Positions 1 through 9,200 of a stretch of DNA of 64,000 bases are shown here, in pieces; the first letter of the stretch is position 1; every line of letters starts with the position of its first letter. The stretch is from positions 124,001-188,000 of IMG/VR virus record IMGVR_UViG_3300020473_001965; one strand, given 5' to 3'. Made by a program: the position numbers and the translations under genes. This stretch comes from a virus. The notes beneath the pieces are model-generated. The model ran no database searches, was not told the DNA's origin, and was given only the letters and a program-made list of their open reading frames with translations.

Positions 1-746
1 TTTTCTTCTTGGCCTTCAACCTCTTCGAAGAGTAGGTCAGCAAGTGACTCTTCTTTACTCTCCCTATAGTAGTACTGGTCGTTCATCGCAAAGTCTTGGA
101 AGTAAATTACTACCCCTCGAAGAACAGCGATAATGGTGTTGGCCGTTTTTGTATCAAGCTGCTCGGCGTCATGAGCAGAAACTACATCATCATAGATTTT
201 TTGAAACTTAGCTGCTTCAGTCTTGAAACCGGATTTGTTTGCCTTGTTAGGGAATTCTGCTTGAACAAGCTCATCATACAAGTCTGAAAGCGGTTTATAT
301 TCTATTGCTTTTAGCCAAGATTCTGCTTCTCTCTTTGCATTATCTTTAAGTTCTTGTCGCTTCTTGATATCAAACGTCTCATTTCCCCCTAGAAGTGTTC
401 CGGCTTTGTTTCCGAACATTCCAATGTCTTTGATCCCTTTGATTCGATCAACTGTCTTAGCAAAAAAGCCGCGGGTGTCTTCGCCGGCTTCTTCTTGCTT
501 GGCTTTCAGCATTTTCTTCAATGCAGATTTTGACAAAGCTTTAAGTTCGGCCTCGTCTGCTTGTGGATCACGATCCATTATCTTTTTGATCAAAGTTTTC
601 TTTCGAGTGAAACCCAGTAACTCATTCAGCTCATCGTCTGAAAGCCCATTATTTGATGCTAAGATTGCTATGTGCTCTTCTGTCAAGTTGGCAAAATCTT
701 CGTCGTCGAGCTCAAAAAGCAAAGATTCTAAGTCGTGTTGATTCAT
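1..746 (-). CDS. Hypothetical protein, C-terminus cut by the window edge
   Basis: An open frame starts at the ATG at 744-746 and runs off the left edge; about 248 codons are visible and the C-terminus is missing. A GGAG ribosome site stands 5 bases before the start. The visible protein begins with an acidic helix (MNQHDLESLLFELDDEDF), continues with a Lys-rich helical part and ends at the edge in another Glu-rich helix. I see no signal peptide, membrane segment or catalytic motif and do not recognise a family. It lies downstream of dCMP deaminase with a 75-base spacer. The highly charged, helical composition would suit a scaffold or virion-associated protein, but that is a guess. Confidence 0.8.
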   Translation of the reverse strand, partial: MNQHDLESLLFELDDEDFANLTEEHIAILASNNGLSDDELNELLGFTRKKTLIKKIMDRDPQADEAELKALSKSALKKMLKAKQEEAGEDTRGFFAKTVDRIKGIKDIGMFGNKAGTLLGGNETFDIKKRQELKDNAKREAESWLKAIEYKPLSDLYDELVQAEFPNKANKSGFKTEAAKFQKIYDDVVSAHDAEQLDTKTANTIIAVLRGVVIYFQDFAMNDQYYYRESKEESLADLLFEEVEGQEE

Positions 747-821
747 TATATAACTCCGCGTGCCTGCAGCCTACAATCTAATTATTACGCAAAGAGACAA
801 AATAATGACACACGCAGCTGT

Positions 822-1226
822 TTATTGGTAACTTTTAACAGACACACCTGAAGAGAGAAGCAAATCTATCCCAGACCTATCACGATACTCTTCGTCATAG
901 ATCACTTCATCAATTCCGGCGTTTATCATCGCTTTGGCACACATTCTACAAGGTGAGAGCGTCACATACATTATCTTCTTCTTAGGATTGTTATAATCCA
1001 TTTTTAGAAGTGCGTTAATTTCTGCATGAATCATTCCCGACGCGCCTGGTTCTACTGACTCTACTTCATTAGGCCCGCCTTGATGGTTTCCGTTATACCC
1101 AACGGAAAGAACTTGTGTATTATCGTCAGTGACTACTATAGCTCCCACTTGATATCTTGGATCGTATGACCTTCTAGAAATGTTTCTGGCAAAGCTCATC
1201 CATATTTCATCCCACTCTGGACGCAT
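822..1226 (-). CDS. dcd: dCMP deaminase
   Basis: Deaminates dCMP to dUMP, feeding thymidylate synthesis, in the cytoplasm of the infected cell. The 134-aa protein is a compact zinc-dependent cytidine/deoxycytidylate deaminase: HAE at residues 67-69 gives the zinc-binding His and proton-shuttling Glu, and PCRMC at 92-96 gives the two zinc Cys. The N-terminal NISRRSYDPRYQVGAIVV segment is typical of the dCMP deaminase branch. The start is ATG with a perfect AGGAGG seven bases upstream, and a sigma70-like promoter lies just before it. The length is near the short end of phage enzymes. With ThyX, the dUTPase relative and ribonucleotide reductase in the same window it completes a route to dTMP. 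The symbol is by function only; other names are in use. Confidence 0.9.
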   Translation of the reverse strand: MRPEWDEIWMSFARNISRRSYDPRYQVGAIVVTDDNTQVLSVGYNGNHQGGPNEVESVEPGASGMIHAEINALLKMDYNNPKKKIMYVTLSPCRMCAKAMINAGIDEVIYDEEYRDRSGIDLLLSSGVSVKSYQ

Positions 1227-1245
1227 CTGATTACCTCCTGTTGCA

Positions 1246-1293
1246 ATTATATTATTGTCTATAGGATTGTATTAAAAAACACATAAGTGACAA
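1246..1293 (-). promoter_or_regulatory. Sigma70-like promoter(s) for the dCMP deaminase gene
   Basis: In the 83-base gap before the gene the minus strand reads TTGTCA (1288-1293), 16 bases, TACAAT (1266-1271). A second overlapping candidate is TTAATA (1270-1275), 18 bases, TATAAT (1246-1251). The first leaves a leader of about 30 bases that contains the AGGAGG site; the second would start transcription almost at that site. Predicted from sequence only. Confidence 0.5.
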
Positions 1294-1309
1294 CCAGGAT
1301 CATTCTAGA

Positions 1310-2248
1310 TTACTTGTCAGTACTTTCTTTTGTTGATTCGCCAGCATTCTTATCAGCGCCAACATTTTTAGCAGCTGTCTTCTTGACAAGCTTCTTTCTT
1401 GTAGATCTAGTTCTTTTGGGCTTATCAAATAAATCTTCCACATGCTTGTTTTTGGGAAGCTGAAAACCTGACGCTTTTTTATGTCCGCCGCCGCCGTATT
1501 TCTTTGCAATCTCTGAAACGTCTACAGTGTCATGAAATGCCCTTAAACTTACTTTTGTTTCTTTAGACTCATGGTCCCAAAACCATATCATCGCAAAATC
1601 ACAGTCAGGAGCTAGACGAGCGCCAATCTCAGACATCCAGTGTGATGCATTAACAACAAGGACATCCATTCCTCCTAGCTTTCTCTTTGATGCTTTCTCG
1701 CAGACTTTTTTCACAACTGTCTTGCTATACGCAAGTATGTAGGATCCTCGCTTGCACGCATCATCGAAAACTGAGTCGTCTTCAAATTTCTCAAATTCCT
1801 CAAATTCAAAGGGCACCATATCGAAAGCCGCACTGAATTCTTTAGAGTATTCAAGCTCCCACTTCCACAAGTCTCTATCCTGGATATATCGTATAAACTT
1901 TGGTGGCTCTTTTCCAGGGTGGAAAAACTCCCATGCAAGCATTGCGCCGGATTTTGTCATGTCAAAATGTGTATGAGACACGTCGTGCAACTCTACCATA
2001 GCTGACTTATGATGATCTATTACCAACAATGAATTAGCTTCTTCGATCATTTGCTTAGTAGTTGCATTATTAAAAGAAAAATCTAGTATTACTACATTCT
2101 TCCCCTTCACATCTGGGGGAGGTGTGCCGTGTTTGCACGCGTGATATTCAGCCCGATTGCCCAACTGCTTCCATGCAGAATACGCAGCACCAAAGCCGTC
2201 TGTGCAATCAGCATGATAAATAACGCAATTAACTGAAGTTGGTTCCAA
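1310..2248 (-). CDS. DHH-family phosphoesterase with basic C-terminal tail
   Basis: A member of the DHH/DHHA1 superfamily (RecJ, NrnA nanoRNase, pAp phosphatase), manganese-dependent enzymes that cleave phosphodiesters of short RNA/DNA or phosphonucleotides. The protein has 312 aa. YHADCTDGFGAA near residues 11-22 is the first metal motif, VIDHHKSA near 75-82 is the DHH motif, and GGGGHKKASGF near 250 is the DHHA1 substrate-binding loop. The last 50 residues are a Lys/Thr-rich tail not expected for NrnA. The start is TTG at 2248: AAGGAC lies seven bases upstream, the next in-frame ATG would remove the first motif, and the upstream thymidine kinase stops four bases away. Possible job: recycling of oligonucleotides from host RNA/DNA, or nuclease in recombination. 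The exact substrate cannot be told. Confidence 0.85.
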   Translation of the reverse strand: MEPTSVNCVIYHADCTDGFGAAYSAWKQLGNRAEYHACKHGTPPPDVKGKNVVILDFSFNNATTKQMIEEANSLLVIDHHKSAMVELHDVSHTHFDMTKSGAMLAWEFFHPGKEPPKFIRYIQDRDLWKWELEYSKEFSAAFDMVPFEFEEFEKFEDDSVFDDACKRGSYILAYSKTVVKKVCEKASKRKLGGMDVLVVNASHWMSEIGARLAPDCDFAMIWFWDHESKETKVSLRAFHDTVDVSEIAKKYGGGGHKKASGFQLPKNKHVEDLFDKPKRTRSTRKKLVKKTAAKNVGADKNAGESTKESTDK

Positions 2249-2251
2249 TTC

Positions 2252-2824
2252 TTAGTCCTTTCTATTAGCCCTATTGATATATCTATGCATTTCCCAACAT
2301 CTTGGCTCGTAGAGGTCGGAGCCTCCAACAGCAATCTCGTCCAAGTCTTCTTGCTTTCTGTGGGTATAAAATGCATCTCTTCCCGTAATAGGACAGACAG
2401 CAGGACATATCTCAATTTTGGTTGCCCAGGGCATTATATCTCGAACTTCTTCAAAAATATTCCCTGAGGCTGACATCTGCAAGGAGCTTACCACTATTGT
2501 ATAACCTTGTTGAAAAATTTCTATTAAAGCTTTCGCCACACCTGGAATCATAAAGGCTTCATCTACAGCCACTACATCGGGTTTTTCTGATGCATCTTTT
2601 ATATATTTTAACACATCTTCACCCTTGTTTACACAAATCGCGTCCAGCCTTCCGCCTGAGTGAGTTACGATAGCATTGTTGTCATATCTATCGTCGATCA
2701 AGGGCTTGAATGCTACTATCTTCTTATTTTGATACCTGTATCTATCAATTGTAGCAAGCATTCTGGTTGTCTTGGATCCGAACATGGGACCTGCAAAAAT
2801 AATGAACTTTGGATCATTAGTCAT
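2252..2824 (-). CDS. tdk: Thymidine kinase (type II, TK1-like)
   Basis: Phosphorylates thymidine/deoxyuridine with ATP in the salvage branch of dTMP supply. The start chosen is ATG 2824, 13 bases after the stop of the cupin gene (190 aa, the normal family length); an earlier ATG at 2851 is possible. The P-loop reads GPMFGSKTT at residues 12-20, followed by Arg as in TK1; VAVDEAFM is the Walker B/catalytic Glu region, and FEEVRDIMPWATKI is the usual region before the zinc lobe. Oddity: the lobe reads AVCPITGRDAF where TK1 proteins normally have C-x2-C, so one zinc Cys looks absent; the second half (RCWEMHRY) keeps a Cys and a His. The gene sits in a tight run with the DHH and cupin genes. Confidence 0.85.
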   Translation of the reverse strand: MTNDPKFIIFAGPMFGSKTTRMLATIDRYRYQNKKIVAFKPLIDDRYDNNAIVTHSGGRLDAICVNKGEDVLKYIKDASEKPDVVAVDEAFMIPGVAKALIEIFQQGYTIVVSSLQMSASGNIFEEVRDIMPWATKIEICPAVCPITGRDAFYTHRKQEDLDEIAVGGSDLYEPRCWEMHRYINRANRKD

Positions 2825-2837
2825 TTCTTTCTCGTGC

Positions 2838-3263
2838 TTATTGTTTCTCATCACAGCGACCGTAGTCGTCTTCGATTCGTACGCAGTTGCTTCTAAGATT
2901 ATCACCTACTTCAATTATTTCACAGTCTTCAAGCGCCTCAATTCGGTATGGGCAACCGCTTTGAACGTGAAGAACGTCTCCTGCACTCATTTCTTGTGTC
3001 TGGATTGGGTTAAGATCCCCCGGCTCTTTCAACGAATATTCATTTCCAAACGTTGCTAAAGCTCTTCCTTTTAACAAAAACAGTGTTTCATTTTTTTGTG
3101 TGTTATATTTGAAGCTAGTTCTAAAACCTGCGTTTATTAATAGCGTCTTTCCGTGTACACCAGTAAACCCTGACCATACTATCTCTTGACCCCAGGGTTT
3201 CTCAACACTTGTACCCTTGGTTACCCATGCGGTTTTCTTGTGTTTTCTAGACATAAACATCAT
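2838..3263 (-). CDS. Cupin protein, mannose-6-phosphate isomerase type II-like
   Basis: A 141-aa single-domain cupin. KPWGQE near residue 23, the YNTQKNETLFLLKGRA stretch and a second motif around GDVLHVQSGCPYRIEAL match the C-terminal isomerase half of bifunctional mannose-6-phosphate isomerase/GDP-mannose pyrophosphorylase. Free-standing relatives act on phosphosugars or bind small ligands. Metal ligands are poorer than in true isomerases (Asn and Gln where His would be expected), so activity is uncertain. The start ATG at 3263 overlaps the stop of the upstream IMPDH/GMP reductase gene as ATGA, showing translational coupling. With two SDR epimerase-like genes and a glycosyltransferase nearby it may belong to a sugar-nucleotide or surface-glycan function. 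Confidence 0.7.
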   Translation of the reverse strand: MMFMSRKHKKTAWVTKGTSVEKPWGQEIVWSGFTGVHGKTLLINAGFRTSFKYNTQKNETLFLLKGRALATFGNEYSLKEPGDLNPIQTQEMSAGDVLHVQSGCPYRIEALEDCEIIEVGDNLRSNCVRIEDDYGRCDEKQ

Positions 3264-4300
3264 TCACCTCCGTGCAAAATGTGGGGTGTACCTTCGTATG
3301 ATCCGGCTGCAGTCTGAATGCCCCACTTCGCAACAACGGGTATTTCGCTCAAATTATGTGCATTCATATAAGACATGCTACTTTGGATTCCTGACTTCAA
3401 ATCCTTGATGATCGTCTGAGCGCTGGGCTTTACAGGCACTGAAGTTCTTACGCCCTCACCTACTGGCATATCTGCTCTGTCCCTATTTTTTCTGTCTATC
3501 ATGGCAGATGTAGAAGCCATGCCTCGAAATATCTTTACAGGCCCTGTTGGAGTTTGAACTACCGATCCTGGTGTTTCCGGAGCGCCAGAAAAAACACTCC
3601 CTAGCATGACATAATCTGCGCCGGCGGCTAATGCTTTTGCAATATCGCCTGAAGATCTTAAGCCTCCATCTGCGATGATTTTTACGCCCAATGAGTCAGC
3701 TACATCACAGCATTTAATCAAGCATGAGAACATCGGGACACCGTGTCCTGTGATCACCCTTGTTGAGCAACAAGATCCTCCACCGATACCTACTTTAATG
3801 CAATCGGCGCCCCAGTCTGCTAAATCTTTAACTGCCTCTGGTGTGGCTACGTTTCCTGCTACTATGTAGATGTCACTACCGTATGTGTTTCTCATTACCT
3901 TGAGTGTGTGACGCATCATGGTGCTATGCCCGTGTGCTATGTCGACTATAAAGTTTCTAGCGCCTGACTCATAAAGTGCTCGTGTTCTTTCAAAATCAGA
4001 CTCGCTGGCACCTACAGAAACAAAACAATCTTTTTCAGCAGCTCGGACTTGAAGATAATCGTCTACCGCACCTTGGATTGAATTAAATCGATGAAGGGCA
4101 CCTACTCCACCCGCGCTAGCAATAGCAACAGCCATCTCGGGCCCTGTAACAGTGTCCATATTTGCAGATAGAATAGGAACGCCCAAATCGATTGTTCCAA
4201 TAGTAGATGACGTGTCGAGTGATGATCTTGACGTACAGTCAGTCATTTGTGGTATCAGAAACACATCATTAAAAGTATAATAGGTCTCACCAGTCGGCAT
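3260..4300 (-). CDS. IMP dehydrogenase/GMP reductase family enzyme without CBS domains
   Basis: A 346-aa TIM-barrel enzyme of the IMPDH/GMPR family. FNDVFLIPQ at the N-terminus, AGNVATPEAVKDL, GIGGGSCCSTRVITGHGVP (catalytic Cys loop) and IIADGGLRSSGDIAKALAAGADYVMLG are all family signatures. There is no Bateman (CBS) insert and the length equals that of GMP reductase, but the end (IQTAAGSYEGTPHIL) recalls IMPDH, so the direction of the reaction is undecided. Either activity would adjust guanine nucleotide pools during replication. The start is ATG 4300 with GGGAG eight bases upstream; it shares one base with the stop of the upstream SDR gene (TGATG). An upstream in-frame TTG at 4318 is less likely. 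Confidence 0.85.
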   Translation of the reverse strand: MPTGETYYTFNDVFLIPQMTDCTSRSSLDTSSTIGTIDLGVPILSANMDTVTGPEMAVAIASAGGVGALHRFNSIQGAVDDYLQVRAAEKDCFVSVGASESDFERTRALYESGARNFIVDIAHGHSTMMRHTLKVMRNTYGSDIYIVAGNVATPEAVKDLADWGADCIKVGIGGGSCCSTRVITGHGVPMFSCLIKCCDVADSLGVKIIADGGLRSSGDIAKALAAGADYVMLGSVFSGAPETPGSVVQTPTGPVKIFRGMASTSAMIDRKNRDRADMPVGEGVRTSVPVKPSAQTIIKDLKSGIQSSMSYMNAHNLSEIPVVAKWGIQTAAGSYEGTPHILHGGE

Positions 4301-5307
4301 CAATCTAGCTCCCACCAATCAATAGTCCTCTCAAGACCTTCCCAAAATCTTACAGTGGGCTCGTAACCGAGATCATTTTTAATCTCAGAAATGTCTGCTT
4401 GAGTGTGCATTACGTCCCCTGGCCTCCAGGGAGCATCTTGAACTACTACATGAGAAAATCGATTCTTGAAATACTCTAAGATTTCTTTGTTTGTAGTCCT
4501 GTCTCCGCAAGCAACGTTGTAACACTTACCCATAAACTTCATTGAAGCGTTTGCAGCTAAAACATTTGCATCTACAACGTTGTCAACATAACACATGTCT
4601 CTAGACTGTGTTCCGTCGCCGTCAGACCTCAGGGGTTTCATAAACTTAGTATTGTTACACCAGGCTGATACTGCAGTCGAATACGGCGAGTCTCCATACT
4701 GCCCCGGACCAAACACATTAAAGTATCGTAAACAAACAATATCTAGATTGTAGAGATCTCCAAATAATTTTGCCACATCTTCGATGGCACTCTTTTGCCA
4801 AGCGTAAGGTGATTTTGGATCTTTTGACTCCGCCTCTGTTGTAGGAAGAGTATCAGCGCCTCCGTACACTGAAGACGATGATGCCCAAACAACTCTGTCA
4901 ACAGCATTTCTAGAAGCTTCAAATAGAGCAACTGTCTTTGTTATATTGACGTCAGTAGTTTCAGTCGGATGCTCAACAGAATATGACACTCTAGGAACAG
5001 CGGCTTGATGAAATACTACATCGTACTCTCCTGATGCTACTAGCGATAATACTCTTTGATTAGCAAAATCATCTTGAATGACGAGAACCGTTCTGTCTGT
5101 AAAGGAACTGCTGTCTTTGGCTGCTAGCAAAAAAGAATCATAAAGCCCTGCATCTGGTACAGTTCTAAAGTCTAGGCCATCTAAAAGCTCAAGATGACCG
5201 TTTGACATATCGTCCACTATGGTAACAGACCATCCTTCTTTTACAAGCCTCTTGGCTAAGTTGCTCCCGATGAAACCGCAACCTCCCGTAACTAAAGCTT
5301 TTTTCAT
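4300..5307 (-). CDS. NAD-dependent epimerase/dehydratase (extended SDR)
   Basis: A 335-aa extended short-chain dehydrogenase of the nucleotide-sugar epimerase/dehydratase group (UDP-glucose 4-epimerase-like). TGGCGFIGSNL at residues 7-17 is the NAD-binding loop, FHQAAVPRVSYSVEHP the following conserved strand, SSSSVYGG the catalytic Ser region and YAWQKS the catalytic Tyr-x3-Lys. LRYFNVFGPGQ is typical of sugar-nucleotide substrates. The start ATG has GGAG seven bases upstream. It sits between the kinase/TS-like gene and the IMPDH-like gene. A second SDR lies at 12637-13611 and a GT8 enzyme at 9839-10618, so a sugar donor for DNA or cell-surface glycosylation is possible. The substrate cannot be read from sequence. 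Confidence 0.85.
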   Translation of the reverse strand: MKKALVTGGCGFIGSNLAKRLVKEGWSVTIVDDMSNGHLELLDGLDFRTVPDAGLYDSFLLAAKDSSSFTDRTVLVIQDDFANQRVLSLVASGEYDVVFHQAAVPRVSYSVEHPTETTDVNITKTVALFEASRNAVDRVVWASSSSVYGGADTLPTTEAESKDPKSPYAWQKSAIEDVAKLFGDLYNLDIVCLRYFNVFGPGQYGDSPYSTAVSAWCNNTKFMKPLRSDGDGTQSRDMCYVDNVVDANVLAANASMKFMGKCYNVACGDRTTNKEILEYFKNRFSHVVVQDAPWRPGDVMHTQADISEIKNDLGYEPTVRFWEGLERTIDWWELD

Positions 5308-5326
5308 TGTTATCTCCTCTCCTATT

Positions 5327-6238
5327 CTACACCAAAATATGGGCAGAGTTTAAGTTAAAGCGCATTCTAACATCAACTTCTTTAGGAATTAAATTTAATT
5401 CTTTATAGACAGCATTTGTCAAAAAGTACAAAAAATTTAGATCGTATCTAAAAGTCTTTGCAACCTCAGACGACCTTAATACAAAATGCATGTCAAGCGT
5501 TGAGTCCCTATAAGAGGCATGAATTAGAGAAATACATGTATCATCTGTATATATAAACCGCCTTGATGTTACATGCTCTACTCTATTATACTCATTTTCT
5601 CCGCGTAACTCTCTTCTAATCTTTGTAATCATTGAAGAATAAATTTTCTTATAATAATCTTTTTCGTGCTCATAATCCATGACAGAAGGATCTACATCCT
5701 CAAAGGTCCCATCATCATAAAGTGTCATAGACAAGGGTGTAGCTTCATGACTAGGAGAGTTAGCAGCAAAAGTCTTGACAAAGTCTGCAATTAAATCTAA
5801 GTTGCCGTTTTCGATTGCTTCTATCTCGTTCTTTACGAGGCTTACATTGTAATCTAACTCTGATCCTCTTAAAACAGTGACATTAGGAAAGTGACAAAGC
5901 CTGTTAGCATGATTTTCAAAATCCTTATAGAGACCCTTGATATCTTCAAGAGATTGTATCTCATCTCCACGCATACTGTATCTTAAAATCACATCTTGAA
6001 AGTCTGGAAGCAGAATTACAAATCTATTGTTTAAGTTTAAGATTTCTCGAGACATACCATACTCATGATGTTTTGTGTCTCTCTCATATTGCGCAGCGTG
6101 AACAAGCATGGAAAGATATGACCTGTCTTGTATGTTCCACTTGTAGCTGGAATCCTTATGAAGCGAATTATAGAAAGTTGTTTTTCCTGAAAGGTCTGGG
6201 CCTTCGAGAATTATATAGTTTGTCGGAAATCTTGTCAT
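5327..6238 (-). CDS. Fusion of a dNMP-kinase-like P-loop domain and a thymidylate-synthase-like domain
   Basis: A 303-aa protein. Residues 1-145 look like a thymidylate/deoxynucleotide kinase: P-loop GPDLSGKTT at 13-21, then DRSYLSMLVHAAQYER where such kinases have their DR(S/W) substrate motif. Residues from about 200 look like the C-terminal half of thymidylate synthase: SRRFI (225-229, the phosphate-binding Arg pair), Cys235 in the place of the nucleophile, RDSTLDM, then LRSSEV (254-259), FRYD (263-266) and SAHIL. The spacing Cys to Arg (20) and Arg to Asp266 (11) equals that of E. coli TS Cys146-Arg166-Asn177 (numbers from memory). Asp at 266 is the residue that makes dCMP hydroxymethylase read cytosine. 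The first half of the TS fold is missing or unrecognisable. The start overlaps the DnaE stop as ATGA. Confidence 0.7.
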   Translation of the reverse strand: MTRFPTNYIILEGPDLSGKTTFYNSLHKDSSYKWNIQDRSYLSMLVHAAQYERDTKHHEYGMSREILNLNNRFVILLPDFQDVILRYSMRGDEIQSLEDIKGLYKDFENHANRLCHFPNVTVLRGSELDYNVSLVKNEIEAIENGNLDLIADFVKTFAANSPSHEATPLSMTLYDDGTFEDVDPSVMDYEHEKDYYKKIYSSMITKIRRELRGENEYNRVEHVTSRRFIYTDDTCISLIHASYRDSTLDMHFVLRSSEVAKTFRYDLNFLYFLTNAVYKELNLIPKEVDVRMRFNLNSAHILV

Positions 6239-9200
6239 GATACCACCGGTTTCATCTTGGCCCCTGATGTCGATGCTCCCCAGTCAGGATCATTGGTTAC
6301 ATCAGCCAGCCATATTGTAAAAGGTTCTGCTTCTTGGGGTAGGAATCCCCAGACTCTTAACCAAGAAAGATTATTTTGATCATCACAAACACGAAGCCTG
6401 AAAAATGTCTTGCCCTTCTTGGTCTTCTTTTTTATTATTTCCTGGATACAAAACCAGACTACAGTTCGCGTGCTCCCCTCAAGAGAGGTCAATCTAGGAA
6501 TGTCTGCTTTTTCGATCTTGTCAAGTATGTTACCCGGATAGAGAAGATCTCTTGGAACTGTTGACGTCAAGTCGTAATGCATTGCGAGTTTTTCTGAACG
6601 TGTCCAATCGTCGACATACTCAGTCTTTGAAATCAGTTCTGGCAATATTGGCGGCGCGCTAGACTTCATTGCTTTTCGAAGCGTCATTCCATACATGCTT
6701 TTCCGTAAAATCTCGTAGTTTTCAATGATTATCTCATAAAGCTGCCTGTGATTATTGATTCTGCCGGTGGCAAAATCTTCCAAAGATGAAAAAGCATTAA
6801 TCTTGCAAAGAGAAGAGAAACACGTCTTGTTCATTTTGGAATGCTTCCATTTACCTTCGTCGTCATACAATAGATTGTGCAAGCTCGTGTACGGTCTTGT
6901 TGCCATTATTTCTTGAACAGCGTTAATACCCACACCCTTGACAGACGTCAAAGGCGGCACGAAAGCATTGCGATCATCAGAGTATGCCCACTCGTCGCCA
7001 GAATAGTTGATATCAGCAGGAGCAAACTTATAACCCATTTGTTTGATCTCTGCAATAGTTTTTTCTAGACCCTTTGGATTGTTATTTTCTGACTGAAGGA
7101 TTGTTGCCAACCAAGACTTTTCATGGTATGTATGCAACCAAGCAGCGTAGTAAGAATCAATAGCATAAGCTACAGCGTGCGACTTATTGAAACCGTAAAC
7201 ACTGAAGAACTCAATCCTATCAAAGAGTTTGTGCATTTTATCTTCGGGCAAACCGTGTAGTTGATTAGCTCCTTCGACAAACTTTTTACGTAGTGCATCT
7301 CGTTCCGCGCCTTTCTTACCAATCGTGTCAAGTGACTTCTTAACAAGAGTCTTGCGCATCTTATCAGATTCACCCGGAGAAAAACCTGCCAACTTTTGTG
7401 CAAGAAGCATAAACTGCTCTTGGAATGTAATGTGGCCGAATGTTGTACCAAGAATCTCTTCAATAATCGGGTGATCATACTCAATCTTGCTAGCATTTTT
7501 CTTGTCCCGAACGTACTTTTTATGAACATTTGCCCGCAGTGGTCCAGGGCGGTAAATCGCTGTCAGAGCAGCCAGCTCTTCAATTGATGTAGGCTTTGCT
7601 GCTTCGCAGAACTTTCTAGCACCCTCAGCAGTAAATTGAAAGACGCCAGTCTTTCTTCGCTGATGATAAACATGCTTCCATACCTTTTCATCGTCCTGTG
7701 TAACAAACCTACAATTTAAGTGCTTGTCAAAATAATCTCTAATATCGATAAAAGTCGGATCTTCATTGCCTTCACTCTTTAGGATCCGTCGAATGCAATT
7801 TTCAACGTCTTTCAAGAGTGTCAACCCCAAGAAGTCAAACTTGATAAAACCATTGTCTTCAAGATTTCGGAAGTTCATCCCTTCAGTCCAGGGTGTTTGC
7901 AACTCACCGCGAACTGAGACTAGAGGCATTGTCTTTTCAAGGTCTTCGGCAGGTGCTATAATCACGCCGCCGGCGTGGCGACCGATTGAACGATTTTGCA
8001 TAAAGAGTGCTTCAATATGATCTTTTACCTTAGGGTAGTTGTTCATGAAATCCCGATAGCGCTTAGAATACTTCATACAATCTTCATGCTGGAGAACAAA
8101 AACAGACTTCTCGGTGTTTTCGTCGCGAGCCTGTGCCATTACCTCATCTTGAAGTGGCCCGGTCATCTTATTGACCTCTCCGAAATCAACACCGTAAAAC
8201 TTTGAAATGTCCTTAACGAGAGATTTAAGCTTCAAAGTATTGAAATTGGAAACAGGGATTACTGCTTCGTCACCGTATAGTTCACGGGCTGCATCAATAA
8301 GGGCATCTCTGTCGCCTGCATCGGAATCAATATCTGGCCAAGATGTTCTATGTCTTCCAAGGAATCGGTCCCAAAGTAGGCCATACGGAATAGGATCAAG
8401 CTGGGTTATCCCTAGCAAGTAATTTACAAGACTGCCGCCGCCAGAGCCACGGGCTGGGCCAAAGAGAGTTCTATCTTCTGCTTTGTGGAAAACCTGATAC
8501 ATCGTCAAGAAATAGTTTTCAAAACCTAGATACTTGATATCTGACATTTCTGTTTTAGTACGCTCGACGTATTCAGGCTTTAAGTGAAGCCCTGTGTCTA
8601 CGAGCCCTTGTTTTACAAGATCTAGTAGCTGATCAAAGGCAGACTTTTCAGGAGTGTTAAAGTTTGGAAGCTTAACTGACTGGTCGATCCAGACGTCTTC
8701 ACACATTTCCCATGCAATATCATGTGTACGTTCGATGGCATCTGAAATTGTTTGGTCGTGCCCTTTATAAAAATCGTACTTGTCGCGGTGCAATGTATAC
8801 TCATCCCACATCTGCTCAGCATTCTTCGGATAAAGCTCACATTTTAGGTTGTCAAACTCGGGCAGCGGTGAGGGGTTATCTCTCATCCACCCTAAACGCT
8901 TATACAACTCTCGTGCCTCCCACTTATTCGGATTATAATAATGAGAATCGGCTGTGGCCACCAGTGGGACACCTGTCGAATCATGCAGGCTTAGAAGGTG
9001 TTTGTTAACTGTGTGTTGCGCGTCCAGTTTATTGAATTGCAGCTCAAGAAAGAAGTTTTCATTACCTACACATTGAGTAAATCTATCCGTCAGGTTTTGA
9101 AGTTCCATCTGGATTTCAGCTTCTGATTTCTTTAGAGCTGTTCCGCGGAGAATGCGATTAGAATAAATCCCGCCTAAACATGCTGTGCTTACAACAAGGC

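Noticed and set aside
3260-4318. Longer start (TTG 4318) for the IMPDH/GMPR gene
   Set aside because: ATG 4300 has GGGAG at good distance and the TGATG overlap; the longer form would use the ribosome site as coding sequence.
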